From assembly GCF_019900845.1 (NCBI RefSeq), contig NZ_CP074570.1, positions 3,658,001-3,722,000 on the forward strand: DNA of 64,000 nt. The letters are read 5' to 3'. The stretch is from Paraneptunicella aestuarii (GTDB lineage: Bacteria > Pseudomonadota > Gammaproteobacteria > Enterobacterales > Alteromonadaceae). Under the pieces are notes generated by a model. It searched no databases. It was not told where the DNA came from and saw only the letters and a list, made by a program, of their open reading frames with translations. The number at the start of each line of letters is the position of its first letter. Within the stretch, counting starts at the first letter, position 1. A program made the translations under genes and the position numbers. This document shows, piece by piece, positions 9,656 to 19,457 of the stretch.

Positions 9656-9683
9656 TTTGAGGTGAAAATTTTTTCATCTCAAA
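9656..9683 (+). promoter_or_regulatory. Hairpin directly before the glycosyltransferase start codon
   Basis: The arms TTTGAGGTGAAAA (9656-9668) and TTTTCATCTCAAA (9671-9683) pair over 13 bases with one G-T pair and a 2-base gap. The only Shine-Dalgarno-like sequence, GAGGTG (9659-9664), is inside the left arm, and the ATG (9685) starts one base after the hairpin. It could block initiation or bring the site closer to the start codon. Confidence 0.55.
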
Positions 9684-9684
9684 A

Positions 9685-11574
9685 ATGGATTGTCGGTACA
9701 TGGAAACCTTTCAAAAGAATCTGAATTTTCTGTCTCAACACCAACCGGAATTATTCAAAAAGTTTGTCAATTTTCGCCCTGTTAAACTTCTGTCCAACGC
9801 TTCTCTTGTCAACGATATCGAGCTGGACGGTGAGCCTTTTTATGGCATGGATGGTCGCATCGCCAGCGAGATGCAAGTAAAGCATTACTTTAACTTTCCC
9901 ACACACTATTCACTGACGTACCGCTCACAACCGGGGAATGGTTTTCTTCATCAGGTTGTTATCAATAATCTTAATGAGAAAGCCAAACAATTGGGCTATA
10001 AGCCGAGAGCCAAGCCTTTGGTCAGCAACCTGCTCGCTTTAGGCAGTGGCTTAGGCTTTCAAATAGCCGCTCTGCAACAGCAACTCACCTTTGCCAATAT
10101 CATTCTGGTGGAACCTGAAGATGAAATGTTGTTCCACTTTCTGCATTACACCGACATTGATAAGCTCAGTCAGCAATGCGCTCAACTCGGTGGAACCTTC
10201 AATATACTGCAACCCTCCAGTTATCAGGCATTCGCGGATATGACCGCTAATCTGGCTGAGCAAATCGGCTACAATGTGTTTGCCGAAATCAGCGTTTTTC
10301 GCCATTACGAAACCCCGCTTTTTGACAACATATTGGAAAACTTTAAAGACCTGAGAAATAGCTGGGTTTCGGCTTGGGGATTTATGGATGATGAATTGAT
10401 TGGACTGCTGCACACACTGGATAATGCCAAAACCCACTCGTTTGTAGCCGACACAGATGCCACAGCAAACAAAAGTAAAACATTCATCCTCGTCGGGAAT
10501 GGCCCGTCATTGGATAAGGATATTGATACGCTAAAAAAGTATCAGGATAAGTTCATCATAGTCAGTTGCGGCACGGCGTTAGCAACACTGATCCGCGCTG
10601 GTATTAAGCCCGATTTTCATGCCGAAATGGAGCGCAGTAACTTTACTCCCATCGTGCAAAACAAGTGGTTTACTCAAGAGTTTTGCGACAGTACCACCTT
10701 ATTAGCGCTGAATACCGTTTCTTCAGCTATTACCCGTCAATTTTCCAGTTGTTTACTCTTTACCAAAGGGCAAGATGTCGGCGCTCATATACTGGAAAAG
10801 GCGGGTGAACATAAATTCACCCAGCTCTATTACTGCAACCCAACTGTTGCCAATTTCGCCCTGTCGGCAAGCTTGGCTATGGGCGCTGGGCGAATTGTGC
10901 TTTTAGGCTGTGATCTGGGGTTTAGAGAAACAGGCAAGCACCATGCGTCGGGTTCAGATTATTTTGAAGCAAATAGCAGGCTTGCCAATATCCAGCCCCA
11001 TGCAGAAATGAAGGCCGTAGATAATCAAAACCGTGCGATAGCAACAACACGCATCCTCAACCTTGCCCGAAAAAATATGGAAAAGCTGGCAAGCAGTCAT
11101 AACAACACCGAACTGATTAACTGTTCCAACGGCGTCAAAATTGCCGGGTTTCAATGGCAAAGCTTTGAAGCATTTGCCAATCAACATGCAAGAGAAGACA
11201 AAGAAACCAGCTTTACCCTTTCCCTGATCGATCTGGAATTTAAGCCACACCAGATACAACCTGTCATGCAACATTATATGGATACCGCAAACCATATCAT
11301 CAGCATCCTCGAACAAGAATATAAAGAGCACCACATTCACAAGTTGTTCAATCAGGTAGCAAAGTATTTAACGCAAATAAAAGACTTACACCGCGCCGAT
11401 ATCTTTTTCTCCGGTATTACCAAATATTTCGCAGCATGTACTGCCGGACACCTTTCCCGAATCGCCTCAAACAAGAGGCAGGAATATTGTGATTTCGCCT
11501 TACAGGAAATCATCAATATGTTTCAAAGAGCGATAACCAAGCTCGATAATTTAACCAAGGAGAAGCAACTATGA
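9685..11574 (+). CDS. Maf/MptE-like glycosyltransferase
   Basis: This 629-residue cytoplasmic protein belongs to the motility-associated factor family (DUF115/MAF_flag10). The core motif ILVGNGPSLDKDIDTLKK lies near residue 270, followed by IIVSCGTALATLIRAGIKPD and a GRIVLLGCDLGF block. Characterised members transfer nonulosonic acids such as pseudaminic or legionaminic acid onto flagellin Ser/Thr; related archaeal MptE has pterin kinase activity. No flagellin or nonulosonate genes are nearby. The stop overlaps the next start (ATGA at 11571-11574), so it is coupled to a secreted Ser/Cys-repeat protein, its probable partner or substrate. An internal ATG at 9700 is the alternative start. Confidence 0.8.
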   Translation: MDCRYMETFQKNLNFLSQHQPELFKKFVNFRPVKLLSNASLVNDIELDGEPFYGMDGRIASEMQVKHYFNFPTHYSLTYRSQPGNGFLHQVVINNLNEKAKQLGYKPRAKPLVSNLLALGSGLGFQIAALQQQLTFANIILVEPEDEMLFHFLHYTDIDKLSQQCAQLGGTFNILQPSSYQAFADMTANLAEQIGYNVFAEISVFRHYETPLFDNILENFKDLRNSWVSAWGFMDDELIGLLHTLDNAKTHSFVADTDATANKSKTFILVGNGPSLDKDIDTLKKYQDKFIIVSCGTALATLIRAGIKPDFHAEMERSNFTPIVQNKWFTQEFCDSTTLLALNTVSSAITRQFSSCLLFTKGQDVGAHILEKAGEHKFTQLYYCNPTVANFALSASLAMGAGRIVLLGCDLGFRETGKHHASGSDYFEANSRLANIQPHAEMKAVDNQNRAIATTRILNLARKNMEKLASSHNNTELINCSNGVKIAGFQWQSFEAFANQHAREDKETSFTLSLIDLEFKPHQIQPVMQHYMDTANHIISILEQEYKEHHIHKLFNQVAKYLTQIKDLHRADIFFSGITKYFAACTAGHLSRIASNKRQEYCDFALQEIINMFQRAITKLDNLTKEKQL

Positions 11575-12269
11575 AGTTTAATGTTAAATCTGCATTACCT
11601 TCTGCTGCTGTAGCAATGCTGGCAATATCAACTGTTGCAAAAGTTGATAAGGCATTATCTTTTAACGACATGGACAAGTGGGATGTTCCAACTCATACCA
11701 AAGCCTCCCCGGAACTCGACAACGCTTATTCCGCCAATGACAGCTTTGGGGCGTGTGATTCTTCCAGTTCATCCGACAGTTTTGGTGCTTGTGATTCTGC
11801 CGGCTCAGGTGATTCTTTCGGGGCTTCGGCTTTTGCGCCGTGCGACCCTCAAACCGGTATGGACAGCTATGGCACTTGTGGCGGCGGCACAGTTCAACAT
11901 GCGGTATTCATTATTGAACGCGATTTTATCTCCGACAATAACTTCTCTGGCGAATACGTTACTGACACACTCTGCGTTAAATATGATCGCGATCAGATCA
12001 TTGCTCAAGCATTAGGAGATCAGAACAGAACCTACCTGGCAACAGGTAAATATAACGCTACCAATGTTATTAGCATGACCCTCGTCTCAGATCCCAACGT
12101 TAAAGGTGATTTAATGGCGAATATGTATTTCTATGGGCCATATTGGGACGGTTATTGGAGAGGAACCTGGAATAATAGAAATGGCGAGGGTGATGTGCAA
12201 GCTCAGGTGCTCAATGGGAATTGGGCTTATTATTCCCATGGCTGTAGTTATGTTTTTGGTCATCACTAG
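11571..12269 (+). CDS. Secreted Ser/Cys-repeat protein coupled to Maf-like enzyme
   Basis: I do not recognise this 232-residue protein. Residues 4-25 are hydrophobic, like a signal peptide. Residues 56-105 hold four imperfect repeats around D-S-F/Y-G-A/T-C (SANDSFGACDSSSS, SSDSFGACDSAGS, GDSFGASAFAPCD, MDSYGTCGGG), very rich in Ser, Gly and Asp. The C-terminal 120 residues look beta-rich (GYWRGTWNNRNGEGDV, LNGNWAYYSHGC). Six Cys are spread over the exported part. The start overlaps the stop of the glycosyltransferase gene, and a terminator follows, so this is a two-gene operon. The Ser-rich repeats are plausible glycan acceptors, which is an inference. Confidence 0.7.
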   Translation: MKFNVKSALPSAAVAMLAISTVAKVDKALSFNDMDKWDVPTHTKASPELDNAYSANDSFGACDSSSSSDSFGACDSAGSGDSFGASAFAPCDPQTGMDSYGTCGGGTVQHAVFIIERDFISDNNFSGEYVTDTLCVKYDRDQIIAQALGDQNRTYLATGKYNATNVISMTLVSDPNVKGDLMANMYFYGPYWDGYWRGTWNNRNGEGDVQAQVLNGNWAYYSHGCSYVFGHH

Positions 12270-12316
12270 CCAGGAAAATTCAGCCGTGAAAGAAAGTTAA
12301 TCTTTCAATATACATC

Positions 12317-12345
12317 AGGCCATCATTTAACTTGATGGCCTTTTT
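12317..12345 (+). terminator. Intrinsic terminator of the Maf operon
   Basis: The stem AGGCCATCA/TGATGGCCT is followed by TTTTT. It lies about 50 bases after the secreted Ser/Cys-repeat gene and just before the convergent rlmJ stop. Confidence 0.85.
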
Positions 12346-12355
12346 AAGAAAATTG

Positions 12356-13180
12356 TCACTCATCAAGTAATTGTTCAAATCGCACTCGCGCAACACCATC
12401 CTCAGAGAGCATACCCGACACTTTCGGCATCACATTGTTAAACTTGTCGGCTAATGTCCAGGGCGGATTCACCACTATCATTCCCGATGCCGTCATACCC
12501 TTTTCCGATTCGGCTCTTACGCCCATTTCAAACAATTGCACATTGCGCATTGTCGACGCTTTAATTGATTGCTCCATGGCATCAGTGAATTCGCGATCCA
12601 CCACCGGATACCAGAGCAAAATCATAGTTTGCGGCATCTTCTTGTAGGCTTTTTCCATCACATCAACAACGGTTTGGTAATCGCTTTTAATCTCATAAGA
12701 AGGGTCGATCAATGCAATCGCTCTACGGCTTTTATTGGGTAACAAGCCTAACAAACCTTGAAATCCGTCCTCATGCTTTACGTAACAAACACGTCGTTGT
12801 GCGCAATGACGCTGCAAATCGACGATAGTTTGAGGATGCATTTCGAACAGCCAGGCATGTTCACCTTCTCGTAGCATTCGTTTCACCAACATAGGAGACC
12901 CCGGATACTCACGCTGTTGTAAGTCCTCACTAACCAAGTCATGGTAATGCTCAAAATCTGGCAGGGTACTCCAGTCCAGCTTTAACACGCCCTGGTCACT
13001 TTCTGCGGTTTTACGCGCTTCCGTTGAATCCAGCGAATACATTCCGCCACCAGCGTGTGTGTCGATATAATCGAAGGGCTTGTCTTTTTTCTGAAGGTGG
13101 TGAATACACTCAACCAATATCCAATGCTTGATTACATCTGCGTGATTGCCAGCATGGTAACTGTGTTGATAACTGAGCAT
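12356..13180 (-). CDS. rlmJ: 23S rRNA (adenine(2030)-N6)-methyltransferase RlmJ
   Basis: RlmJ methylates A2030 in 23S rRNA with SAM. The protein opens with LSYQHSYHAGNHADVIKHW, the family's signature, and contains the catalytic DPSYE motif (variant of D/N-PPY) in AIALIDPSYEIKSDY. The C-terminal KGMTASGMIVVNPPWTL also fits. I place the start at the ATG at 13180 (274 residues, AGGA nine bases upstream) rather than the longer frame to 13249, because that gives the conserved N-terminus. It appears monocistronic. Confidence 0.93.
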   Translation of the reverse strand: MLSYQHSYHAGNHADVIKHWILVECIHHLQKKDKPFDYIDTHAGGGMYSLDSTEARKTAESDQGVLKLDWSTLPDFEHYHDLVSEDLQQREYPGSPMLVKRMLREGEHAWLFEMHPQTIVDLQRHCAQRRVCYVKHEDGFQGLLGLLPNKSRRAIALIDPSYEIKSDYQTVVDVMEKAYKKMPQTMILLWYPVVDREFTDAMEQSIKASTMRNVQLFEMGVRAESEKGMTASGMIVVNPPWTLADKFNNVMPKVSGMLSEDGVARVRFEQLLDE

Positions 13181-13354
13181 GAAAATGTCCTGATTAAAAT
13201 CTGATTTAGCGCTTACATTTAGCACGATTGAGCACTTAGCTCTTGGCATTTAGCCGGGTTCATTGAACGGAGATAGTTTAATAGATACTAAACTCAGATG
13301 CTCAACTAAATCCTCTCCTTAACATTCAATTGAGCACCTAAAAACTTGTGAAAG

Positions 13355-14014
13355 TTACCGTGAAGGATCCACCTTATGGGCATTAGAGCCATTAACCCGG
13401 AACCAACCAGCAATAGAGTAACGATCAGCCTTTGCAGGCAACACTTCATGAGGAAATTCTTCACTCAGAAACACCACAACAGTACCCAGTTTCGGGGCAA
13501 CATAAATTCCGTCGGCATCATCGTCGGAGCGATATAACACCAATTCACCACCATCTTGTTCTTGCCAATCAGGGTTCAAGTACACCACCATCGACAACAC
13601 TCTGTTTGCCTCTCCCCGGAAGGCGTCATAATGGCGTTTATAAAAATCTCCTTTGCCATAATGAGCGAAATGGGTTTCATAGGAAAACAGTCCAAGGAAC
13701 AAACGACGATTTACATATTGTTGGAACAGTGCACACCAGTTCAGCCAAGACAGCCCAATCTCGGATGCGCCGGTAATCCAGCAAATTTCGTCTCGGCGGA
13801 TCACTTCGCTTTTTGTGAAATCGGTTTTACGACCAATACCGGCTTTCTGAAATTTCGCGGAACTCATTTCAAAAGCATAATCTTTCAGGCCAATAGCAAG
13901 AGCTTCCGGCAAGGCATTGGTTTGAATACTGAAGCCCTGGCTATGCAAATCTTGCACTATGCGTTCAAACAGGTCTTCAGATACAAGTTGTTCCAGAGGT
14001 AATGTGTCGCTCAT
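13355..14014 (-). CDS. 2OG-Fe(II) oxygenase (prolyl-4-hydroxylase-like)
   Basis: This 219-residue soluble enzyme would use 2-oxoglutarate, O2 and Fe(II). The metal-binding pair appears as HYDAF (H-x-D) followed about 60 residues on by FPHEVLP (distal His). The 2OG-binding Arg is in DRYSIAGWFRVN. The arrangement VVYLNPDWQEQDGGELVLY is typical of PKHD/P4H-like bacterial oxygenases. The protein substrate is unknown. In E. coli-type bacteria a related enzyme hydroxylates ribosomal protein, but this sequence is a different subgroup. It is flanked by same-strand genes with non-coding gaps. Confidence 0.82.
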   Translation of the reverse strand: MSDTLPLEQLVSEDLFERIVQDLHSQGFSIQTNALPEALAIGLKDYAFEMSSAKFQKAGIGRKTDFTKSEVIRRDEICWITGASEIGLSWLNWCALFQQYVNRRLFLGLFSYETHFAHYGKGDFYKRHYDAFRGEANRVLSMVVYLNPDWQEQDGGELVLYRSDDDADGIYVAPKLGTVVVFLSEEFPHEVLPAKADRYSIAGWFRVNGSNAHKVDPSR

Positions 14015-14174
14015 TTATCGCCTTCGCAAAAATACAAAGCAATTTAACCTCACCGGCACAGTTAAGGTTATTGATAAAGTACGCCACACAACGGGGCAGG
14101 TAATATAGGTCAAAAACCAAGCTTGTTGTGGGCGATGCTTTATACTCTTGCCTTCGACAAACGGCAAGCAAAAA

Positions 14175-14702
14175 CTAGTGGCGATGCAGGTAACGGATAA
14201 GGTATCTACTGGAAGGTGGCATATAGGTATTTCCACTTCGATCCCGGCACATCTGCCCACCAATCAAGGCTCGATGCCCATCCCAAAAACCTTCTTTTTG
14301 TACACCCCAGCAGTGATTGGGCAAATCACGATAACCCGCACTATAAACGGCTAAATTGGGCAGATTAATGACGATATTTCCTTGCTCTTCCCAATGCTGC
14401 CAATGCCCTCGCCGTTCACGTTTTTTACGTTTATGTTTCCAGCCATCCTGTTCATACCAACCATCATAATCATGCCAGTCTCCGGTTGCATGTTCCTCGC
14501 AATAATGTTTAGCCTGATACTGATTGTTCTGATACCGAGAAGAATACCGATGCTGCTTATGTGATTTATGTTTTCTTTCTTGTTTATCACCTATTTCAAT
14601 GACGATATTGGCGTCATCAAAATCCCAGTTTACACCCGCAAATGCTTGATTGGTGCATGCCATTATCAGTAATGTCGATAACAGCAAATGTAGGTTTTTC
14701 AT
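14175..14702 (-). CDS. Exported protein of unknown function, His/Lys/Arg-rich
   Basis: This 175-residue protein has a signal peptide (1-22, cleaved after AFA). The mature chain begins with an acidic stretch (VNWDFDDANIVIEIGD). A strongly basic, His-rich middle follows (KHKSHKQHRYSSRYQNNQYQ and WKHKRKKRERRGHW), then a C-terminal part with paired Cys (NHCWGVQKEGFW, IGGQMCRDRSGN). I do not recognise the family. The start has a GAGG site. The His-rich middle suggests metal or nucleic acid contact, but that is only a composition argument. Confidence 0.6.
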   Translation of the reverse strand: MKNLHLLLSTLLIMACTNQAFAGVNWDFDDANIVIEIGDKQERKHKSHKQHRYSSRYQNNQYQAKHYCEEHATGDWHDYDGWYEQDGWKHKRKKRERRGHWQHWEEQGNIVINLPNLAVYSAGYRDLPNHCWGVQKEGFWDGHRALIGGQMCRDRSGNTYMPPSSRYLIRYLHRH

Positions 14703-14864
14703 AGCTCGTCCTCTTAAATCTGAAGAAAAAACGTCACGAGAAAACAGGTTTTCAGTATTAAAGTGAGCGAATGAATTGTTCCTTAACTTATTTTTAACAG
14801 GTTTTCATATTCGAAAAACCGGGTTAGTATCCGAGTTTCTTCTCTAGACCTTATAACAGGCGCT

Positions 14865-15071
14865 ATGAACAAATTCCTATTGCTGTTTTTCCTTATGTTG
14901 AACCTGTCTGGATGCGTGGCCGTTACGGCTGTATCAACAGCGGTAAGCGTTACTACGACCGTTATTGGCGGAGCGGTAGACGTTGTCGATGCAGTCACAC
15001 CCGATATCATTGATGACGAGGATGAAGAGGAAGAGAACGAAGAAGATAGCTCGGATGCTCACGAAAATTAA
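14865..15071 (+). CDS. Small lipoprotein with acidic tail
   Basis: This 68-residue protein has a lipobox at LNLSGC (Cys17), so signal peptidase II processing is expected. After the Cys comes a Val/Thr/Ala-rich stretch (VAVTAVSTAVSVTTTVIGGA) and then a run of Asp/Glu (residues 49-63). The pattern is common for small lipoproteins of unknown role in marine gammaproteobacteria. The ribosome site is weak. It is isolated between two minus-strand genes. Confidence 0.65.
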   Translation: MNKFLLLFFLMLNLSGCVAVTAVSTAVSVTTTVIGGAVDVVDAVTPDIIDDEDEEEENEEDSSDAHEN

Positions 15072-15096
15072 CGTAAGCACCCGTTGGACATGAAAC

Positions 15097-16704
15097 CTAA
15101 ACTCTAAATCGGTTCGCTACTTCATTAAGCGACCGAGACACACCAGACAACTCATTCGCCGCAGAGCGAGTCTCTTTACTGGTATCCCTAACCGCCGTAC
15201 TGGCAGCTTCTATTTCATCAACACTGGAGCGCATTGCACTGGCATTCGCTTTAATATCCTGAGCCAAATTCGCTAAATCGTGGTTCTCGTTGCTTAAGGC
15301 TTCAACAGTATTGGTAATTTCACCCAGCGAAACCACGGTTGATTCAGCCAACGCAACGGATTCATTTGCCTTCGCTTTATTGGAATCCATCGTTGTTACC
15401 GTTGAAGAGATGGAAGAAACGATGGTATCCAGAATCTTGTTGATCTCATGGGTCGAGTCATGAGTTCGAGAAGCCAGAGTACGAACTTCATCTGCCACAA
15501 CGGCAAAGCCTCGACCAGATTCCCCGGCACGAGCCGCTTCAATCGCAGCGTTCAATGCCAGAAGATTGGTTTGCTCTGCAATTTCAGCAATGGTTTTCAC
15601 CACTGAACCGACTTTATCGCCGGCATTTTTCAAACTCAGCAACATTTCAGCCGACCTTTCAACATCACTGGCAAGCACAGAAATACTGTTAGAGGTTTTT
15701 GACACATTCTCTGCTCCCTGCTTCACCTGCTGAGCACCAGTACGAGCCATTTCTGAAGCGCTTAAAGAGCGGTTAGCACTCACTTCAATGCAATTTTCCA
15801 AGACTTCAATTTTATTGAACAGTTCTGAAACCTGCTTAAAGAAAGTTAAGACTTGATCGTCAGATAACCGGGCTGACATATTCAGCTTTTCTACCGATGA
15901 CAACATAGCGGATGCCGAGTGCTGAATTTCCATATTCCCTTCACGAAACGCAACCAATAGCTGGTTAACACTGCTGGCAGCATCACTAATTTCATCATTG
16001 GTATCAACAAGGATATTCTGGCGTAAGTCTTTCGCAACCGCGACATCGTCCAATTGTTCAGACAAAGATTTGACAGGTTTAACAATACTGCGTTGTGAAA
16101 AGCCAAAGGCTAGTAACGTGATTAACGCAATGGCAACAACGCTGAATATAATCAGGCCGCGCATTAAGGCAATTTCATGGCTAATTTTGGCTGATGCATC
16201 TTCCGCCTGCTCACTCACCATGGACTTTACCTTATCCAGCTTGCTGCGAAACTGTTCGGAAGCACTCTGGATAATATTAAGCTGTTCGCGGGCGCCATCC
16301 CAATCGACACGTCCAGCCGACATAATCTGCTGTAACTTGCCTAACTCAGTCCAGACAGTCTCTTTCTCGGCTTTAAGCCCTAAAGACTTGGCAAAGGGTA
16401 ACTGTTCCAATGAACGTATCAACTCATCCAGTTTTGCATCGTACTGCTCCACCTGCTGAGTAAACATTCCCTGCTCCAGTGAGGTGCTATACAAACCAAA
16501 AGCCGCAATTTGCATGGCACTTAAATTAGCTGTGGCATTTTCAGCGTTTCTTAATGCAGGTAAGGTTTTTTGAGCAAAATAGTCTTTTTGCTCGTTAATC
16601 GCAGTGGATTCCTGATACAGAAAAGTCGCAGTGATGATCAATAGCACCAAAATGGCAGAATAACCCAGCATGACTTTCTTGCTAATAGAATCAAAAATCG
16701 ACAT
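15097..16704 (-). CDS. Methyl-accepting chemotaxis protein
   Basis: This transmembrane chemoreceptor has 535 residues. TM1 is about 12-30, a four-helix-type periplasmic sensor domain runs 31-180, and TM2 is about 182-202. A HAMP region follows, then the signalling domain with hairpin tip [20 protein letters not shown] and [15 protein letters not shown]. The start at 16704 ([10 protein letters not shown]) is chosen over the upstream frame because AGG lies eight bases upstream and it puts TM1 at the N-terminus. No che genes are adjacent, and the ligand is unknown. A second receptor-like gene lies at 51.5 kb. Confidence 0.92.
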   Translation of the reverse strand: MSIFDSISKKVMLGYSAILVLLIITATFLYQESTAINEQKDYFAQKTLPALRNAENATANLSAMQIAAFGLYSTSLEQGMFTQQVEQYDAKLDELIRSLEQLPFAKSLGLKAEKETVWTELGKLQQIMSAGRVDWDGAREQLNIIQSASEQFRSKLDKVKSMVSEQAEDASAKISHEIALMRGLIIFSVVAIALITLLAFGFSQRSIVKPVKSLSEQLDDVAVAKDLRQNILVDTNDEISDAASSVNQLLVAFREGNMEIQHSASAMLSSVEKLNMSARLSDDQVLTFFKQVSELFNKIEVLENCIEVSANRSLSASEMARTGAQQVKQGAENVSKTSNSISVLASDVERSAEMLLSLKNAGDKVGSVVKTIAEIAEQTNLLALNAAIEAARAGESGRGFAVVADEVRTLASRTHDSTHEINKILDTIVSSISSTVTTMDSNKAKANESVALAESTVVSLGEITNTVEALSNENHDLANLAQDIKANASAMRSSVDEIEAASTAVRDTSKETRSAANELSGVSRSLNEVANRFRV

Positions 16705-16915
16705 GAATGTACCTTCACTTTTAAGTTGAATTAACAATGTTTCGAAGCGCATTTTGTATAAGATGATGGGGCAGGAAAATAATAAGCTATCCGCCTAAAT
16801 ACGACCAGCAACACAATAGCCATCGACCTGCGTAAACTAGCATACTTAAACGATAAATCTACGGATTATTTTCCAATACTGATGATTCTTACAGACTGAT
16901 GAATAAGCATACCAT

Positions 16916-19102
16916 TTAGGCTGACATGGCTTTATCAATAGTCTCCATCAAGATATTTTTATCAATAGGTTTACTTACATGGAAAGCCATTCCAGCCTCT
17001 TGTGAGGCGCGTTTATCACTTTCGTAAGCATGAGCCGTGAGCGCTATAATAGGCACCGATAATTTCAATTTCGTCTTAATAATTTTGCTGGCCTGTAATC
17101 CATCCATTACTGGCATGTCCACATCCATCAAGACCAAATCAAAACAATCTTCCTGCACCGCTTGCACAGCCTCTTCCCCGTTACAAACATGCTTCACACT
17201 ATGACCGTTTCCTTCCAACATATGTTTCACAATTTGTGCATTTATCTCATTATCTTCCACAACCAAAACTCGAAGCGCCCGTTTTTCGCCAGATTCGGGT
17301 TCTGCACGACCAAGCGCAACTTTCATGTCACGCGTGATAGCGTAAGGGTTAATGGGTTTGGTATAGAGTTTCCAGAATAAATTGGAGAAATGTGGCAATG
17401 AGTCCAACTCATCAGACGCCGCAGACACCATGATCAATTTAGGGCATTTACTACCTAACCTGGCCTGTAAAGCTCTGGCAACTTCAATGCCATCCATTCC
17501 TGGCATATGCAGGTCGATGAATACGGCAAAATAGTGGCTAATGTCCTTCTCCTGACGCAAAAACTCTTCTCCCGATAGGAAAATATCCGTTTCCATATTC
17601 ACCTGGCGCAAGATTAATTGCATATAGCGACAACTGGTGTCCAGATCGTCAATCACCGCACAATGCAGAGTGTCGTCAGCACCCGAAGGAGGATGCAATA
17701 CAACTTTATTGTCAGGTTGTCCTAGTGGTATCTGAACGTAAAAGGTTGAACCTGCATCTTCTTCACTTTCAACCCAAATACCTCCCCCCAACAGTTCGGC
17801 TAACTCTTTACAAATCGACAACCCAATGCCTGTTCCACCATATTGTCGGGTGCGGGAGTTATCAACCTGATTAAAGCGTTGAAATATATCGTCCAGTTTT
17901 TCCGGGCTAATACCAATGCCGGTATCCTGAACCACCAGCTCTAACATCAACCCCTTATCCACTTTAACACCAGCGGTTACAGTAATGCTGCCGCTGCTGG
18001 TAAACTTCACCGCATTATTGAGCAAATTATTGATGATCTGGGATAACCGGGTGGAATCGGCGCGTACCCAAACAGGTAAGTCGGTATTAGCCACAAATCG
18101 AAATTTAAGATTTTTGCGTTCACAGGTTATGGCAAAAGGAGACAAACAACTATCAAGCACCACTGGCAACTCAAAGTCGTGTTCTTCCAGTTCGGTTTTA
18201 CCTGACTCAATTTTGGCAATATCCAAAATGTCGTTCACTATGCTCAGCAGATGTTTTCCAGCCTGATGCGCCTTAAAAATAAACTCTTTGCGCTTTTCAT
18301 CATTCAGTTCAGATTCGGCTAATTCCAACATCCCCAACGTACCGTTCAGAGGGGTGCGCAACTCATGGCTCATGTTGGCAAGAAATTCTGTTTTGGCAAT
18401 CGTTGCCCTTTCGGCAGCTTCTTTAAGTAAAATGGCATTTTTACGTTCATCTTCCAATTCATCGGTACGACGCAAAATGCTCTCTTCCATCGGTTTAAAA
18501 ATGAAGATGGCTTCCATTACCAAAACCAGCATAATAAGGCACCATGCCGCAGAGCCTACAAATTGCAACATTTCCACAGAAGAAGCTGTTTCTGACTCAA
18601 ACTGACTGACTACAGCATCCAAATCCATCAACAAAGCCTCAATATGCTCTGAATTAAAAACGTAGGATTTGCTCGCCTCTCTATTTCCCTCAGCAACATT
18701 ACGCGCCACTTGAATATATTCCTGAACCCGCTCATGAAGGCTGGGGGCGCCCAGAAATAATAAATCTCGTAGCTCGGGGGATAAATGCAGCGCTTCTTCT
18801 GGACTTGTCGCGCCATCAGTGATGGTCTTATGGTTTAACTCAAAACGGGTAATAGCAGAACGTAATGCTCCCAGGGTTTGTTCTTCGGATTCAGAAAAGT
18901 TCTCCAAGATATGAACTTGCAGTGCAATTTTTTGTGACAGCATCCGTTGCATACCTGAAATATTCACAACATAGGCATCATCATATTGTTCAGTCAATAT
19001 TTTAGCGACCCACAAGCCCGTCAAGGTGACAATAAAGGCTATAAATGCCAGTGCCAATAGATACCGCTGTCGAATGCCTTTGCCTAGTACACTTTCAATC
19101 AT
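16916..19102 (-). CDS. Hybrid sensor histidine kinase with two receiver domains
   Basis: The 728-residue membrane kinase has TM1 (about 14-34) and a PilJ/NarX-type sensor segment with the hallmark GMQRMLSQKIAL (50-61). TM2 (about 181-202) follows, then HisKA with phospho-acceptor His246 in NMSHELRTPLNG. The HATPase contains NLLNNAVKF, DTGIGI and GGTGIGLSI. The first receiver has the Asp in FIDLHMPGMDG. The second (from about 610) has VVEDNEIN and the Asp in LMDVDMPVMDG. No Hpt domain is present, so a separate Hpt protein is expected. No partner regulator is adjacent. The signal is unknown. Confidence 0.92.
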   Translation of the reverse strand: MIESVLGKGIRQRYLLALAFIAFIVTLTGLWVAKILTEQYDDAYVVNISGMQRMLSQKIALQVHILENFSESEEQTLGALRSAITRFELNHKTITDGATSPEEALHLSPELRDLLFLGAPSLHERVQEYIQVARNVAEGNREASKSYVFNSEHIEALLMDLDAVVSQFESETASSVEMLQFVGSAAWCLIMLVLVMEAIFIFKPMEESILRRTDELEDERKNAILLKEAAERATIAKTEFLANMSHELRTPLNGTLGMLELAESELNDEKRKEFIFKAHQAGKHLLSIVNDILDIAKIESGKTELEEHDFELPVVLDSCLSPFAITCERKNLKFRFVANTDLPVWVRADSTRLSQIINNLLNNAVKFTSSGSITVTAGVKVDKGLMLELVVQDTGIGISPEKLDDIFQRFNQVDNSRTRQYGGTGIGLSICKELAELLGGGIWVESEEDAGSTFYVQIPLGQPDNKVVLHPPSGADDTLHCAVIDDLDTSCRYMQLILRQVNMETDIFLSGEEFLRQEKDISHYFAVFIDLHMPGMDGIEVARALQARLGSKCPKLIMVSAASDELDSLPHFSNLFWKLYTKPINPYAITRDMKVALGRAEPESGEKRALRVLVVEDNEINAQIVKHMLEGNGHSVKHVCNGEEAVQAVQEDCFDLVLMDVDMPVMDGLQASKIIKTKLKLSVPIIALTAHAYESDKRASQEAGMAFHVSKPIDKNILMETIDKAMSA

Positions 19103-19457
19103 AGTTGCGCCCGTTTTATATTCCTCTTCCGATAATCATTTAAGAAACCATACGTAAATAGCCATGCTCCAAAAAGACTAAGTAAGTTTCCTGAACCTTT
19201 ACAATTGTGCCTGACAGTCTAGAGTTAACTATAGCTAATAAAATGAGTTTTTCTGCATTTGGTTCCGCCTTTAGTCGAGATTCAAAACCTGAATATTTAC
19301 AAACAAAATATACTTCAAAATAAGATTTTGACTTCGACAAGAAAACTATCCAGAATTAACTTTTTCGTAACAATTTCACCTTATTATTGGCGACAATCAA
19401 AGCAATTAGAGTGAAATAAGTTACTCTTATTGAAACTCGCATGAGAGAAAATAACTC
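19103..19457. other. Intergenic region between the hybrid kinase and glgC
   Basis: This divergent promoter region is about 355 bases and AT-rich. A 66-codon minus-strand frame at 19140-19340 has only a TTG start and no ribosome site, so I do not call it a gene. I see no riboswitch-like structure. Confidence 0.4.

Noticed and set aside
19140..19340. 66-codon minus-strand frame upstream of glgC
   Set aside because: Only a TTG start, no ribosome site and no family similarity that I recognise.
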